Shown in pieces: positions 1 to 5,677 of a DNA stretch of 7,376 nucleotides. The notes below the pieces were generated by a model that did not search any database, was not told where the DNA came from, and saw only the letters and a program-made list of their open reading frames with translations. A program made the translations under genes and the position numbers. The stretch comes from an uncultured Clostridia bacterium. Its GTDB lineage: Bacteria > Bacillota > Clostridia > Oscillospirales > Oscillospiraceae. The stretch's first letter is position 1. Every line of letters starts with the position of its first letter. The stretch spans positions 1 through 7,376 of the forward strand of contig CALEQS010000217.1 of the NCBI GenBank assembly GCA_937907975.1, written 5' to 3'.

Positions 1-591
1 GTCATGCAGGGGCGGATGCACTACTACGAGGGCTACTCCATGGAGCAGATCTGCTATCCCGTCCGGGTGCTCCGGCTTCTGGGAACAGACAAGCTCATCG
101 TCACCAATGCCGCCGGGTGCATCAACACCGGCTGGAACGCGGGGGACATCATGCTCATCACCGATCAGCTGAAGCTCTTTGGCGACTCCCCGCTCCGGGG
201 CGGAAACCTTCCGCAGTTCGGCACCCGCTTTCCGGACAGTACCGCCCTCTATACGCCCCGGCTCCAGGACATCGCCCGCCAGACGGCGCAGGAAAAGGGG
301 CTCACCCTGCGGGAGGGTGTTTATATGTACTTCCCCGGCCCGCAGTATGAGACGCCCGCTGAGATCCGCGCCGCCCGCATTCTGGGCGCGGACGCGGCCG
401 GTATGTCCACCTGTCCGGAGGTCATCGCCGCCCATCACTGCGTCATGGAGGTTCTGGGCTTCACCATGCTGACCAACATGGCCGCCGGGATCCTGCCCCA
501 GCCCCTCAACGAGCTGGAGGTGCTGGCCGCCGCTGACGCGGGCAAGCGGGCCTTCACCGCACTGGTGCGGGGCTGTCTCGCCCAGCTCTGA
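1..591 (+). CDS. Purine nucleoside phosphorylase, trimeric (PNP-I) type, 5'-truncated by window edge
   Basis: Family role: phosphorolysis of purine nucleosides (inosine, guanosine and deoxy forms) to free base and (deoxy)ribose-1-phosphate in cytosolic purine salvage. The frame is open from base 1, so the ATG at 4 is an internal Met. The visible 196 residues match the C-terminal two thirds of the ~270-residue trimeric family. Numbering from the first visible residue: GRMHYYEG (4-11, phosphate-site His), VTNAAG (34-39), GPQYET (113-118, with the base-site Glu), GMSTCPEV (134-141), and LTNMAAG (157-163, with the base-contacting Asn). The N-terminal phosphate-binding loop lies outside the window. 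One small oddity is Cys where relatives usually have Gly after NAAG. It precedes the yab cluster, where B. subtilis has spoVT. Family assignment is firm; the symbol (punA/pnp/deoD usage varies) is left blank. Confidence 0.93.
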   Translation, partial: VMQGRMHYYEGYSMEQICYPVRVLRLLGTDKLIVTNAAGCINTGWNAGDIMLITDQLKLFGDSPLRGGNLPQFGTRFPDSTALYTPRLQDIARQTAQEKGLTLREGVYMYFPGPQYETPAEIRAARILGADAAGMSTCPEVIAAHHCVMEVLGFTMLTNMAAGILPQPLNELEVLAAADAGKRAFTALVRGCLAQL

Positions 592-725
592 GGTGCATAG
601 CCGCTCTATTTTTCTCATAAGCAATAGAAATCAGCCCCGGCGCCAACCTGCCGCCGGGCACTGCGTGTAATAAAATCAGAGCAGACGCTCGGCTGTTTCC
701 AACCACACTCTGACAGGAGGACATC
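592..725 (+). other. Intergenic region with GC hairpin and weak promoter-like sequence upstream of the flippase gene
   Basis: Seen: CCCGGCG (636-642) and CGCCGGG (652-658) form a perfect 7-bp stem with a 9-nt loop. No T-run follows on the + strand, so it is a poor intrinsic terminator; on the minus strand only a broken T-rich stretch follows. A weaker AT-rich pairing, TCTATT (605-610) with AATAGA (623-628), lies just upstream. TAAAAT at 671-676 matches the sigma-A -10 consensus at 5 of 6 positions, with a poor -35 (CTGCCG, 648-653) at 17 bp. Inference: this is the boundary between the phosphorylase transcript and the yab cluster and may hold the cluster promoter. Neither terminator nor promoter is convincing on its own. 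Confidence 0.35.
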
Positions 726-2321
726 ATGGCATCCAAGAAAGCAAACTCCTTTTTCGGCGGCACCGCCATTCTGGCCGCCGGAATCCTGATCGTCAAGGTC
801 ATCAGCGCCGTCTACAAAATGCCGCTGGTCAACATCCTTGGCTCCAGCGGCTACGCCGACTTCGGCGCGGCCTTCAACATATTCAACATTCTGCTGATGA
901 TCTCCACCGGCGGCATCCCGGTGGCCATGTCCAAAATGATCAGCGAATCGGTGGTGCAGAACCGCACGGCGCAGGCACGCAAGATCTTCCGCACCGCCTT
1001 TGCCCTGTTCGTGGCCATCGGCGTTTTCTTCTCCCTCATCATGCTGCTGTTTGCCCCTCAGTTTGCCAGCCTGATGAACAACACCAAAGCGGTCTGGTGC
1101 ATCCGTATGCTGGCCCCGTCCGTGGCGCTGGTGTGCTGTCTGGCCTGTTTCCGGGGCTACGCCCAGGGCCACCGCAACATGACCCCCTCCTCTGTCAGCC
1201 AGATCATCGAGGCACTCTTCAAGCTCATCGTCGGCCTGACGCTGGCGTGGTATCTGATCCGCAAGCTGAGCAAACCCGACTACATCGGCGCCGCCGGTGC
1301 CATCGTGGGTGTCACCGTCTCCGAGCTGGTCGCCGTGCTCTACATGGCATGGGACTTCTGGCGCACCCGCCGGAGTGAGCCCGCCCGGGCACTTGGCAGG
1401 ACCGACTCCACCCTGCAGATCGTCCGCACCTGCCTGGCCCTCGCCATTCCGATCTCTCTGACCAGTGCCTCCACCAGCATCATCACCGCTGTGGACAACA
1501 GCCTGGTCATGGGCCGCCTGCAGGGTGCCCTGAACATGACCGAGGAGGCCGCCCGGAGCCTGATGGGCAACTACACCGGCGTGCAGACCGTCTATCAGAT
1601 CCCCGCCGCCCTGATGGTGGCCATCACCGCTTCTGTCATTCCCGCTGTCACCGTCTGCTTTACGAAAAAAGACCGCACCGGCGCAGCCAAGATCGTAGGC
1701 AGTGCCCTCAAAACCGCCGCGCTCATTGCCCTGCCCTCCGGTGTCGGCATGATCGTGCTGGGCACCCCCATCACCCAGCTGCTGTTCCACCGTCTGGACG
1801 CCAGCGTGGCCGGCCCTATTCTGTCCATTCTGGGCCTGGCCAACATCTTCGTATGCATGATGCTGGTGTGCAACTCCGTGCTCCAGTCCCACGGCATTCT
1901 CCATCTGCCCATCTTTACCATGCTCATCGGCGGCATCATCATGGTCATCTTTGACTTCGTCATGGTAGGCATTCCCTCTGTCAACATCTTTGGCAGCCCC
2001 ATCGGTACCTGCGTCTGCTACGGCATCACCTGCATTCTCGATATGCTCATCGTCAAGCGGGTGGTTCCCAAATGCCCCTCCTTTCTCAAGCTGTTCCTCA
2101 AGCCCGTGCTGGCCTCTGTGGTCATGGGTGCCGCCGCGTGGGGCTGCTACGGTCTGCTCTTCCGCGTCACCCACAGCAACGCGCTGTCCACCCTGGCCGC
2201 TGTTCTGGTGGCTGTGGTGGTCTACGCCATCATGGTCGTAGCTTTGCGCATTCTGACCCGCGACGATCTTTCCTTGATGCCCAAGGGGGACAAAATCGCC
2301 CGTCTGCTCCATATCGACTGA
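726..2321 (+). CDS. yabM: SpoVB/MurJ-like MOP-superfamily flippase (YabM-type)
   Basis: Polytopic membrane protein of the polysaccharide/lipid II flippase group (MOP superfamily), inferred to move undecaprenyl-linked envelope precursors across the membrane; the exact substrate is unknown. The 531 residues are full length for SpoVB/YtgP/MurJ-type proteins and mostly hydrophobic, with about 12-14 membrane segments by eye. The N-terminal run (about 9-30) with KMPLVNILGSSGYADFG and the TGGIPVAMSKM stretch (61-71) are typical of the SpoVB branch, as is FRGYAQGHRNMTP (142-154). Start ATG at 726 is fixed by AGGAGG at 715-720 with 5-nt spacing. Neighbours match B. subtilis yabM-yabN(mazG)-yabO, so the call rests on both sequence and synteny. 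Whether it serves vegetative wall synthesis or sporulation cannot be read from sequence. Paralogues (spoVB, murJ/ytgP) may exist elsewhere in the genome. Confidence 0.85.
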   Translation: MASKKANSFFGGTAILAAGILIVKVISAVYKMPLVNILGSSGYADFGAAFNIFNILLMISTGGIPVAMSKMISESVVQNRTAQARKIFRTAFALFVAIGVFFSLIMLLFAPQFASLMNNTKAVWCIRMLAPSVALVCCLACFRGYAQGHRNMTPSSVSQIIEALFKLIVGLTLAWYLIRKLSKPDYIGAAGAIVGVTVSELVAVLYMAWDFWRTRRSEPARALGRTDSTLQIVRTCLALAIPISLTSASTSIITAVDNSLVMGRLQGALNMTEEAARSLMGNYTGVQTVYQIPAALMVAITASVIPAVTVCFTKKDRTGAAKIVGSALKTAALIALPSGVGMIVLGTPITQLLFHRLDASVAGPILSILGLANIFVCMMLVCNSVLQSHGILHLPIFTMLIGGIIMVIFDFVMVGIPSVNIFGSPIGTCVCYGITCILDMLIVKRVVPKCPSFLKLFLKPVLASVVMGAAAWGCYGLLFRVTHSNALSTLAAVLVAVVVYAIMVVALRILTRDDLSLMPKGDKIARLLHID

Positions 2322-2349
2322 GCCGCAAAGCTCTGCAAACCGGGAAAAT

Positions 2350-2401
2350 GTTGATTTTTCAACACGCGCCGCGATTTTTTGCGGTGAAAACCGTGTTTTT
2401 T
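2350..2401 (+). terminator. Terminator-like two-tier hairpin with T6 tract between flippase gene and mazG
   Basis: Seen: AACACG (2361-2366) pairs with CGTGTT (2392-2397), enclosing an inner CCGC (2369-2372)/GCGG (2381-2384) hairpin. The T-run 2396-2401 follows immediately. A second small hairpin, GTTGA (2350-2354)/TCAAC (2359-2363), overlaps the 5' arm of the outer stem, so the two folds exclude each other. Inference: a weak or conditional terminator that would separate the flippase gene from mazG. The helices are short (6 and 4 bp) and no sensing domain is visible. Confidence 0.35.
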
Positions 2402-2441
2402 CCAAAACTTGTGTAAAACTACTTGCAAAACAGGAGATTCT

Positions 2442-3212
2442 ATGATAGATTTTCAATACAAATCTCATTATGATGTGGCCGACTTCCGCCGCCTGATCCA
2501 TCTGCTCCGTCAGAAAGACGGATGCCCCTGGGACAGCGTGCAGACCCATCACTCGATCCGGAACAATTTTCTGGAGGAGACATATGAAGCCTGCGAAGCA
2601 ATCGACACTGAGGACACCGCCCTGCTCCGTGAGGAGCTGGGCGACGTGCTGATGCAGGTGATTTTTCATGCCTCTATTGAGGAGGACGCCGGACACTTCG
2701 ATTTGGACGATGTGGCCGATGCCGCCTGCAGAAAGCTCATCTTCCGCCATCCTGCCCTGTTCGGGAAAGAGGGCGGACAGAGCTGGGAGGAGCTGAAGCA
2801 CCAGGAAAAGGGCTTCTCCACCCGCACCGAGTCATTGGATGCGGTGGCCCGCTCTCTGCCTTCCACCTGGCGCGCCCGCAAGATCCAGAAGCGCGCCGCC
2901 GACACCGGCTTTGACTGGCCGGATGCCGCCGGCCCCCTCGCTAAGGTAGACGAGGAGGTACAGGAACTGCATCAGGCTGTGGACGAGCAGTCCAATGTGG
3001 AAGAGGAGCTGGGCGATCTGCTCTTTGCCGTCGTCAACGCCGCCCGCCATCTGGGCATCGACCCGGAACAGGCGCTGAACCGCGCCTCGGACAAGTTCAT
3101 CTCCCGCTTTGCGCGCATGGAGCGCGCTCACCCGGAGGACTGGTCGGAAAAGCCCATGAACGAACTACTGGATATGTGGCGGCAGGCCAAAGCTGAAGAA
3201 TGTTCTGAATAA
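2442..3212 (+). CDS. mazG: MazG nucleoside triphosphate pyrophosphohydrolase (two MazG domains)
   Basis: Hydrolyses NTPs/dNTPs to NMP and PPi; in the family this cleans aberrant nucleotides from the pool and can lower (p)ppGpp. The 256 residues are close to the 263 of E. coli MazG. Domain 1 (about 13-110) has GCPWD (27-31), LEETYEA (44-50) and REELGD (63-68). Domain 2 (about 165-250) has DEEVQE (170-175) and EEELGD (187-192), supplying the paired EExxE/ExxD Mg-binding sets of all-alpha NTP pyrophosphatases. Start chosen at ATG 2442 because AGGAG (2432-2436) sits 5 nt upstream; a TTG at 2409 would extend it by 11 unlike residues without an SD. B. subtilis YabN carries an N-terminal tetrapyrrole-methylase domain, which is absent here. 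It follows the flippase gene and precedes HU, an arrangement I associate with Clostridia. Confidence 0.93.
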   Translation: MIDFQYKSHYDVADFRRLIHLLRQKDGCPWDSVQTHHSIRNNFLEETYEACEAIDTEDTALLREELGDVLMQVIFHASIEEDAGHFDLDDVADAACRKLIFRHPALFGKEGGQSWEELKHQEKGFSTRTESLDAVARSLPSTWRARKIQKRAADTGFDWPDAAGPLAKVDEEVQELHQAVDEQSNVEEELGDLLFAVVNAARHLGIDPEQALNRASDKFISRFARMERAHPEDWSEKPMNELLDMWRQAKAEECSE

Positions 3213-3239
3213 AGCACACTGCTTTTGAAAGATATATTT

Positions 3240-3248
3240 TGCTATTAT
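3240..3248 (+). promoter_or_regulatory. Extended -10 promoter element for the HU gene
   Basis: TGCTATTAT at 3240-3248 is an extended -10 (TGn plus TATTAT, 5 of 6 matches to TATAAT) in the AT-rich gap after mazG. The -35 region at 17-bp spacing (TGCTTT, 3220-3225) is poor. TTGAAA at 3225-3230 is a good hexamer but only 12 bp from the -10. The expected start near 3255 gives a leader of about 30 nt ending in AGGAGG (3271-3276). An own promoter fits the abundance expected of HU and the strong terminator behind it. Confidence 0.5.
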
Positions 3249-3286
3249 AAGCTCTACGGAGTAATCACACAGGAGGATCAACAACC

Positions 3287-3562
3287 ATGAACAAAGCTGA
3301 ACTCATTGCTACTACCGCCGAAAAGACCGGCCTGTCCAAGAAGGACACCGAGGCCGTCATCACCGCCGCTCTGGACGCCATCTCTGCCGCTCTGGCCGAG
3401 GAGGAGAAGGTCCAGCTGGTCGGCTTTGGCGCTTTTGAGGTGAAGAGCCGCGCTGCCCGTCTGGGCCGCAACCCCAAGACCAAGGAGACCATCGAGATCC
3501 CCGCTTCCAAGGTGCCCGTGTTCAAGGCCGGCAAGGCTCTGAAGGACATCGTCGCGAAGTAA
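3287..3562 (+). CDS. hup: HU family DNA-binding protein
   Basis: Small basic nucleoid protein that binds and bends DNA as a dimer. The 91 residues are the standard length. Helical N-terminal half MNKAELIATTAEKTGLSKKD (1-20), then GFGAF (46-50), then the beta-arm with RNPKTKE (61-67), whose Pro63 is the DNA-intercalating residue of the family, and the C-terminal FKAGKALKDIV (79-89). AGGAGG at 3271-3276 lies 10 nt before the ATG. Codon choice is strongly biased (nearly all Lys as AAG, Leu mostly CTG), as in a highly expressed gene, more so than in mazG upstream. It sits inside the yab block between mazG and rqcP, where B. subtilis has no HU gene. Flanked by its own -10 element and an intrinsic terminator, it probably gives a short abundant mRNA. 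HU rather than IHF is favoured by the alternating Lys-rich sequence and length. Confidence 0.97.
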   Translation: MNKAELIATTAEKTGLSKKDTEAVITAALDAISAALAEEEKVQLVGFGAFEVKSRAARLGRNPKTKETIEIPASKVPVFKAGKALKDIVAK

Positions 3563-3588
3563 GTTTTTCGCTTTATTCCTGGAATCCC

Positions 3589-3620
3589 GGCGGTTCCGGC
3601 TCAGCCGGAACCGCCTTTTT
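3589..3620 (+). terminator. Strong intrinsic terminator after the HU gene
   Basis: GGCGGTTCCGGC (3589-3600) pairs perfectly over 12 bp with GCCGGAACCGCC (3604-3615) around a 3-nt TCA loop, followed directly by TTTTT (3616-3620). It lies 26 nt after the HU stop and only 29 nt before the rqcP start, with no room for a separate rqcP promoter between them. Downstream genes must therefore rely on read-through or on a promoter inside or upstream of hup. Confidence 0.9.
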
Positions 3621-3649
3621 GCACCGTTTTCTGAAAGGAGGCGCACAGC

Positions 3650-3892
3650 ATGCGTCTGGATAAGTATTTGAAGGTCTCCCGCCTCATCAAGCGCCGCACA
3701 GTGGCCAACGAGGCCTGCGATGCGGGCCGGGTCACCGCCAACGGCCGCCCTGTCAAGGCCAGCTATGACGTGAAGGTCGGAGATATTCTGGAGATCAAAT
3801 TCGGCGAAAAGGCCGTCAAGCTGGAGGTTCTGGTGGTGGCGGACAATGTGGGAAAAAACGACGCTGCCGCCATGTACCGGGAGGTGCTGTGA
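3650..3892 (+). CDS. rqcP: RqcP, S4-domain ribosome-associated quality control factor (YabO/Hsp15-like)
   Basis: RqcP binds stalled 50S subunits and helps RqcH add C-terminal alanine tails to nascent chains, marking them for degradation. The 80 residues are essentially one S4 RNA-binding domain: MRLDKYLKVSRLIKRRTVA at the N-terminus, with the family-conserved Arg2 and Arg16 present, then GRVTANGRPVKASYDVKVGD (26-45) and a short beta-rich C-terminus. Similarity to B. subtilis YabO is clear from memory of that sequence (MRLDK.LKVSRLIKRRT start, KAS.DVK.GD centre). AAAGGAGG (3634-3641) precedes the ATG by 8 nt. Gene order rqcP-yabP-yabQ-divIC matches B. subtilis. It lies just behind the HU terminator, so expression is likely by partial read-through. 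Hsp15 (HslR) is the proteobacterial counterpart. Confidence 0.93.
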   Translation: MRLDKYLKVSRLIKRRTVANEACDAGRVTANGRPVKASYDVKVGDILEIKFGEKAVKLEVLVVADNVGKNDAAAMYREVL

Positions 3893-3897
3893 CGTTC

Positions 3898-3949
3898 TGC
3901 TCCGCTGAAACGGAGCATATACTCCAGAGACCGAAGGGAGGTCTCTGGA
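3898..3949 (+). promoter_or_regulatory. Tandem hairpins, the second displaying the yabP ribosome-binding site in its loop
   Basis: Seen: TGCTCCG (3898-3904) pairs with CGGAGCA (3911-3917) over 7 bp. Then TCCAGAGACC (3923-3932) pairs with GGTCTCTGGA (3940-3949), a perfect 10-bp stem around the 7-nt loop GAAGGGA (3933-3939). The yabP SD, AAGGGAGG (3934-3941), spans the loop and the first two bases of the closing arm. The stem ends one base before the ATG at 3950. Inference: translation of yabP, and of the coupled yabQ, may be set by this fold. No T-run follows either stem, so neither is an intrinsic terminator. Confidence 0.6.
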
Positions 3950-4228
3950 ATGAATGAATACACCACCGCCGCCGTCCCCCACCGGCTCACACTGGACGAC
4001 CGGGAAAAGCTGACGCTGACCGGGGTGGAAGACGTAGAGCGCTTCGACGAGGATGAGATCGTGCTGACCACCTCCGCCGGGGCACTCGTCATCAAGGGCT
4101 CTGAGCTCCACATGGAAAAGCTCAGTCTGGACGGAGGCGAAGTCCGGGTGAGCGGCCGGGTGGATGCGCTGAACTACGAGGAACGGCACGCCTCCGGCGG
4201 CTTCTTTGCCCGCCTGCTGGGCGGATGA
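3950..4228 (+). CDS. yabP: Sporulation protein YabP
   Basis: Small protein of the YabP/YqfC family; in B. subtilis yabP is expressed under mother-cell sigma-E and is needed for normal sporulation, but its biochemical role is unknown. The 92 residues compare with about 100 in B. subtilis. The conserved core is visible: PHRLTLDDREKLTLTGVEDV (10-29) with the typical L.L.GV.DV signature, FDEDEIVLTTSAGALVIKG (32-50), HMEKLSLDGGEVRVSGRVD (54-72) and an aromatic C-terminal end. It looks soluble and beta-rich with no signal peptide. Start ATG 3950 follows an SD exposed in a hairpin loop. The stop overlaps the yabQ start (ATGA at 4225-4228). I saw no sigma-E type promoter nearby. Confidence 0.92.
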   Translation: MNEYTTAAVPHRLTLDDREKLTLTGVEDVERFDEDEIVLTTSAGALVIKGSELHMEKLSLDGGEVRVSGRVDALNYEERHASGGFFARLLGG

Positions 4229-4650
4229 GCGTCTCAGTTGCCAGCCAGCTGACTGCACTGCTGGGCGGGGCGGTACTTGGTATCGGCGTCGGACTGCTCT
4301 ATGACCTGCTGGGCAGTGTGCGTCGCCGCCTCTCCGGCCCGATCCGACGCAGTCTGCTGGATCTGCTGTTCTGGCTGTGCACCACCGCCGCCCTCTTCCT
4401 CTGGAGCGTCTGCGCCGGAGGCGGAGTCGTGCAGGTGAGCGTCTGCGCAGCTCTGTTTCTGGGCACTGCCGCTTATCTGCGCACCCTCTCCCCGTTCTGT
4501 CGGAACGCCTTTGATGCGCTTATCGGCCTTTTGTCCAGTTTTCTGCACTTTGTCGGGGCGCCTTTTCGTCTGTTTTGCCTTCTGGTCAGTAAAAGCATAA
4601 ATTTTTTTGAGAATTTTTTCAAAAAGCACTTTTCATTTTCCGCGGAATAA
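4225..4650 (+). CDS. yabQ: Spore cortex biosynthesis membrane protein YabQ
   Basis: YabQ is a sigma-E controlled membrane protein that in B. subtilis localises around the forespore and is needed for cortex formation. The 141 residues are shorter than the roughly 210 of B. subtilis. Hydrophobic segments lie at about 8-29, 43-63 and 69-86, with a further hydrophobic stretch at 97-122. The signature GIGVGLLYDLLGSVRRR (19-35) is typical of the family. The C-terminal tail INFFENFFKKHFSF (125-138) is Phe/Lys rich and encoded by T and A runs, unlike the GC-rich rest. The ATG lies within the yabP stop (ATGA, 4225-4228) with no good SD of its own, so it is probably translationally coupled. Family assignment rests on the N-terminal motif, topology and synteny together. 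Confidence 0.85.
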   Translation: MSVSVASQLTALLGGAVLGIGVGLLYDLLGSVRRRLSGPIRRSLLDLLFWLCTTAALFLWSVCAGGGVVQVSVCAALFLGTAAYLRTLSPFCRNAFDALIGLLSSFLHFVGAPFRLFCLLVSKSINFFENFFKKHFSFSAE

Positions 4651-4652
4651 GC

Positions 4653-4669
4653 TATGATAGCTGTATTAT
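4653..4669 (+). promoter_or_regulatory. Possible -10 elements upstream of divIC
   Basis: The 75-nt gap between yabQ and divIC holds two -10-like hexamers, TATGAT (4653-4658) and TATTAT (4664-4669). No good -35 sits at 16-18 bp from either; the best for the first is TTTCAT at 4630-4635. A separate divIC promoter would make sense because divIC is needed in vegetative growth while yabP and yabQ are sporulation genes. Weak evidence. Confidence 0.28.
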
Positions 4670-4725
4670 AGTAGGTTCGTATTGTTGCATCCCATCAAGG
4701 GACCACGAAACAGAAGGGATGGCTC

Positions 4726-5007
4726 ATGAAAAAGACAAAGCGTGCTGGTGTGCTGACCAAGATCGTCATTTTGGCCATTTTGATCGTCGTCTCCATTGCC
4801 CTGCTCAACCTCCGCAGCCGGCTTTCCGCCGCTGAACAGACCCGGAGCGAACTGCAGGCTCAGGTCGACGCCCAGACCCAGACCAACGCCGCGCTGCAGG
4901 AGGACATCGACAACAGCGATGACCCGGACACGGTGCTGGAGGTGGCCAAAGAGCGTCTCGGACTGGTAAACAAGGACGAAGTCATTTTCAACGACACTAC
5001 AAATTGA
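4726..5007 (+). CDS. divIC: DivIC/FtsB-like septum formation initiator
   Basis: Bitopic divisome protein that forms the FtsL-FtsB(DivIC)-FtsQ(DivIB) complex controlling septal peptidoglycan synthesis. The 93 residues show the whole family plan: short Lys/Arg-rich cytoplasmic N-terminus (1-9), one membrane helix (about 10-29), a coiled coil (about 30-62), and an extracellular tail with AKERLGLVNKDEVIF (74-88), the conserved Septum_form motif. GAAGGGATGG (4713-4722) contains the SD, and the ATG follows. CATCCC (4688-4693) could pair with GGGATG (4716-4721) over that SD, though only 6 bp. The position between yabQ and yabR matches B. subtilis exactly. Confidence 0.93.
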   Translation: MKKTKRAGVLTKIVILAILIVVSIALLNLRSRLSAAEQTRSELQAQVDAQTQTNAALQEDIDNSDDPDTVLEVAKERLGLVNKDEVIFNDTTN

Positions 5008-5055
5008 CCCATTTTCATTCAAAGCGCATTCAGAGAGAGCAGGAGGACATTCAGT

Positions 5056-5592
5056 TTGGCTAACGAGATCGAGGTAGGAGCTATTCTGGAAGGCAAGGTT
5101 ACAGGAATCACCAAATTTGGCGCATTCGTATCGCTTCCCGGCGGCAAATCCGGCCTGGTACACATTTCCGAGATCGCCTATTCTTACGTCAGCGATGTAA
5201 GCGACCATCTGTCCGAAGGTCAGGACGTAAAGGTCAAGGTAATCAACATCGACGAAAACAACCGCATCAACCTTTCCATCAAGCAGGCGCAGCCCCGTCC
5301 GGCCCGCCCCGCGTTCCACAATAACGGCGGCAATGGCCGCGGCGGCGCACGCCCTCAGGGCGGAGACCGCGGTGGATTCCGTTCCCGGGATGACCGCGGC
5401 CCCCGGCCGCAGGGTGCCGCCCCCCAGCGTGACCACGCTGGGGCAGGCCGTCCCTCCCGTCCCGCCGCACCGAAGGAGCCCAAGACCTTTGACGATATGC
5501 TCAAGCAGTTCATGTCCGATTCCGACAGCAAGCTCTCCGGCCGCTATGACAAGCCCGGTAGCCGCCGCCGCAACAACGGCCGCAAGGGCTGA
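5056..5592 (+). CDS. yabR: S1 RNA-binding domain protein (YabR-type) with Gly/Arg/Pro-rich tail
   Basis: One S1 (OB-fold) domain at about 4-76: VGAILEGKVTGITKFGAFVS (7-26), then LVHISEIA (34-41) and VKVINIDENNRINLSIKQA (60-78), all textbook S1 motifs. It presumably binds RNA or ribosomes; the function of YabR is not settled. The start is TTG at 5056, placed by AGGAGG (5041-5046) 9 nt upstream; there is no in-frame ATG nearby. The 178 residues exceed B. subtilis YabR (about 130). The extra length is a low-complexity Gly/Arg/Pro/Asn/Gln-rich region (79-138) followed by KTFDDMLKQFMSDSDSKLSG (143-162), a helical segment I associate with clostridial homologues, and a basic end. It is the last gene of the block and is followed by a hairpin. 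Confidence 0.9.
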   Translation: MANEIEVGAILEGKVTGITKFGAFVSLPGGKSGLVHISEIAYSYVSDVSDHLSEGQDVKVKVINIDENNRINLSIKQAQPRPARPAFHNNGGNGRGGARPQGGDRGGFRSRDDRGPRPQGAAPQRDHAGAGRPSRPAAPKEPKTFDDMLKQFMSDSDSKLSGRYDKPGSRRRNNGRKG

Positions 5593-5602
5593 CATCAGAT
5601 TT

Positions 5603-5632
5603 AAACGCCGTGCATCTATCTGCACGGCGTTT
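5603..5632 (+). terminator. Hairpin after yabR, probable terminator
   Basis: AAACGCCGTGCA (5603-5614) pairs perfectly over 12 bp with TGCACGGCGTTT (5621-5632) around a 6-nt loop, 11 nt after the yabR stop. The T-run on the + strand is just the three Ts that close the stem, then CGTCTATCTCTTC, so it is weaker than the HU terminator. The A/T-flanked stem could work in either direction. Confidence 0.7.
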
Positions 5633-5648
5633 CGTCTATCTCTTCAAT

Positions 5649-5677
5649 AAAAAAGTGCACTCTCAGAGAGAGTGCAC
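5649..5677 (-). terminator. Intrinsic terminator reading on the minus strand
   Basis: GTGCACTCTC (5655-5664) and GAGAGTGCAC (5668-5677) form a perfect 10-bp stem with a 3-nt AGA loop. Six As (5649-5654) lie on the left, so read on the minus strand the hairpin is followed directly by TTTTTT then ATTG. On the + strand it is followed by AAGGGC, not Ts. There is no minus-strand gene in the window for it to end; the only candidate is the short unit starting at about 5765. Confidence 0.7.

Noticed and set aside
2409..2441. Upstream TTG start extending MazG by 11 residues
   Set aside because: No SD before it and unlike the family; ATG 2442 has AGGAG at 5 nt.
615..2801. 728-codon open frame on the minus strand across the flippase and mazG genes
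   Set aside because: Low-complexity His/Gly/Asp/Gln-rich translation, no SD, and fully antisense to two well-recognised genes; a by-product of GC-rich codon bias.
3278..4258. 326-codon minus-strand frame over hup, rqcP and yabP
   Set aside because: Crosses three genuine genes and two strong hairpins, and the product resembles nothing known.
4598..4625. T7/T6/A5 runs near the yabQ end as a terminator (TTTTTGA/TCAAAAA stem)
   Set aside because: The stem is all but GC-free, and the sequence encodes the in-frame Phe/Lys tail of YabQ; no functional terminator is expected.
4666..5625. 319-codon minus-strand frame over divIC and yabR
   Set aside because: Antisense shadow of two recognised genes; Ala/Gly-rich translation without family features.
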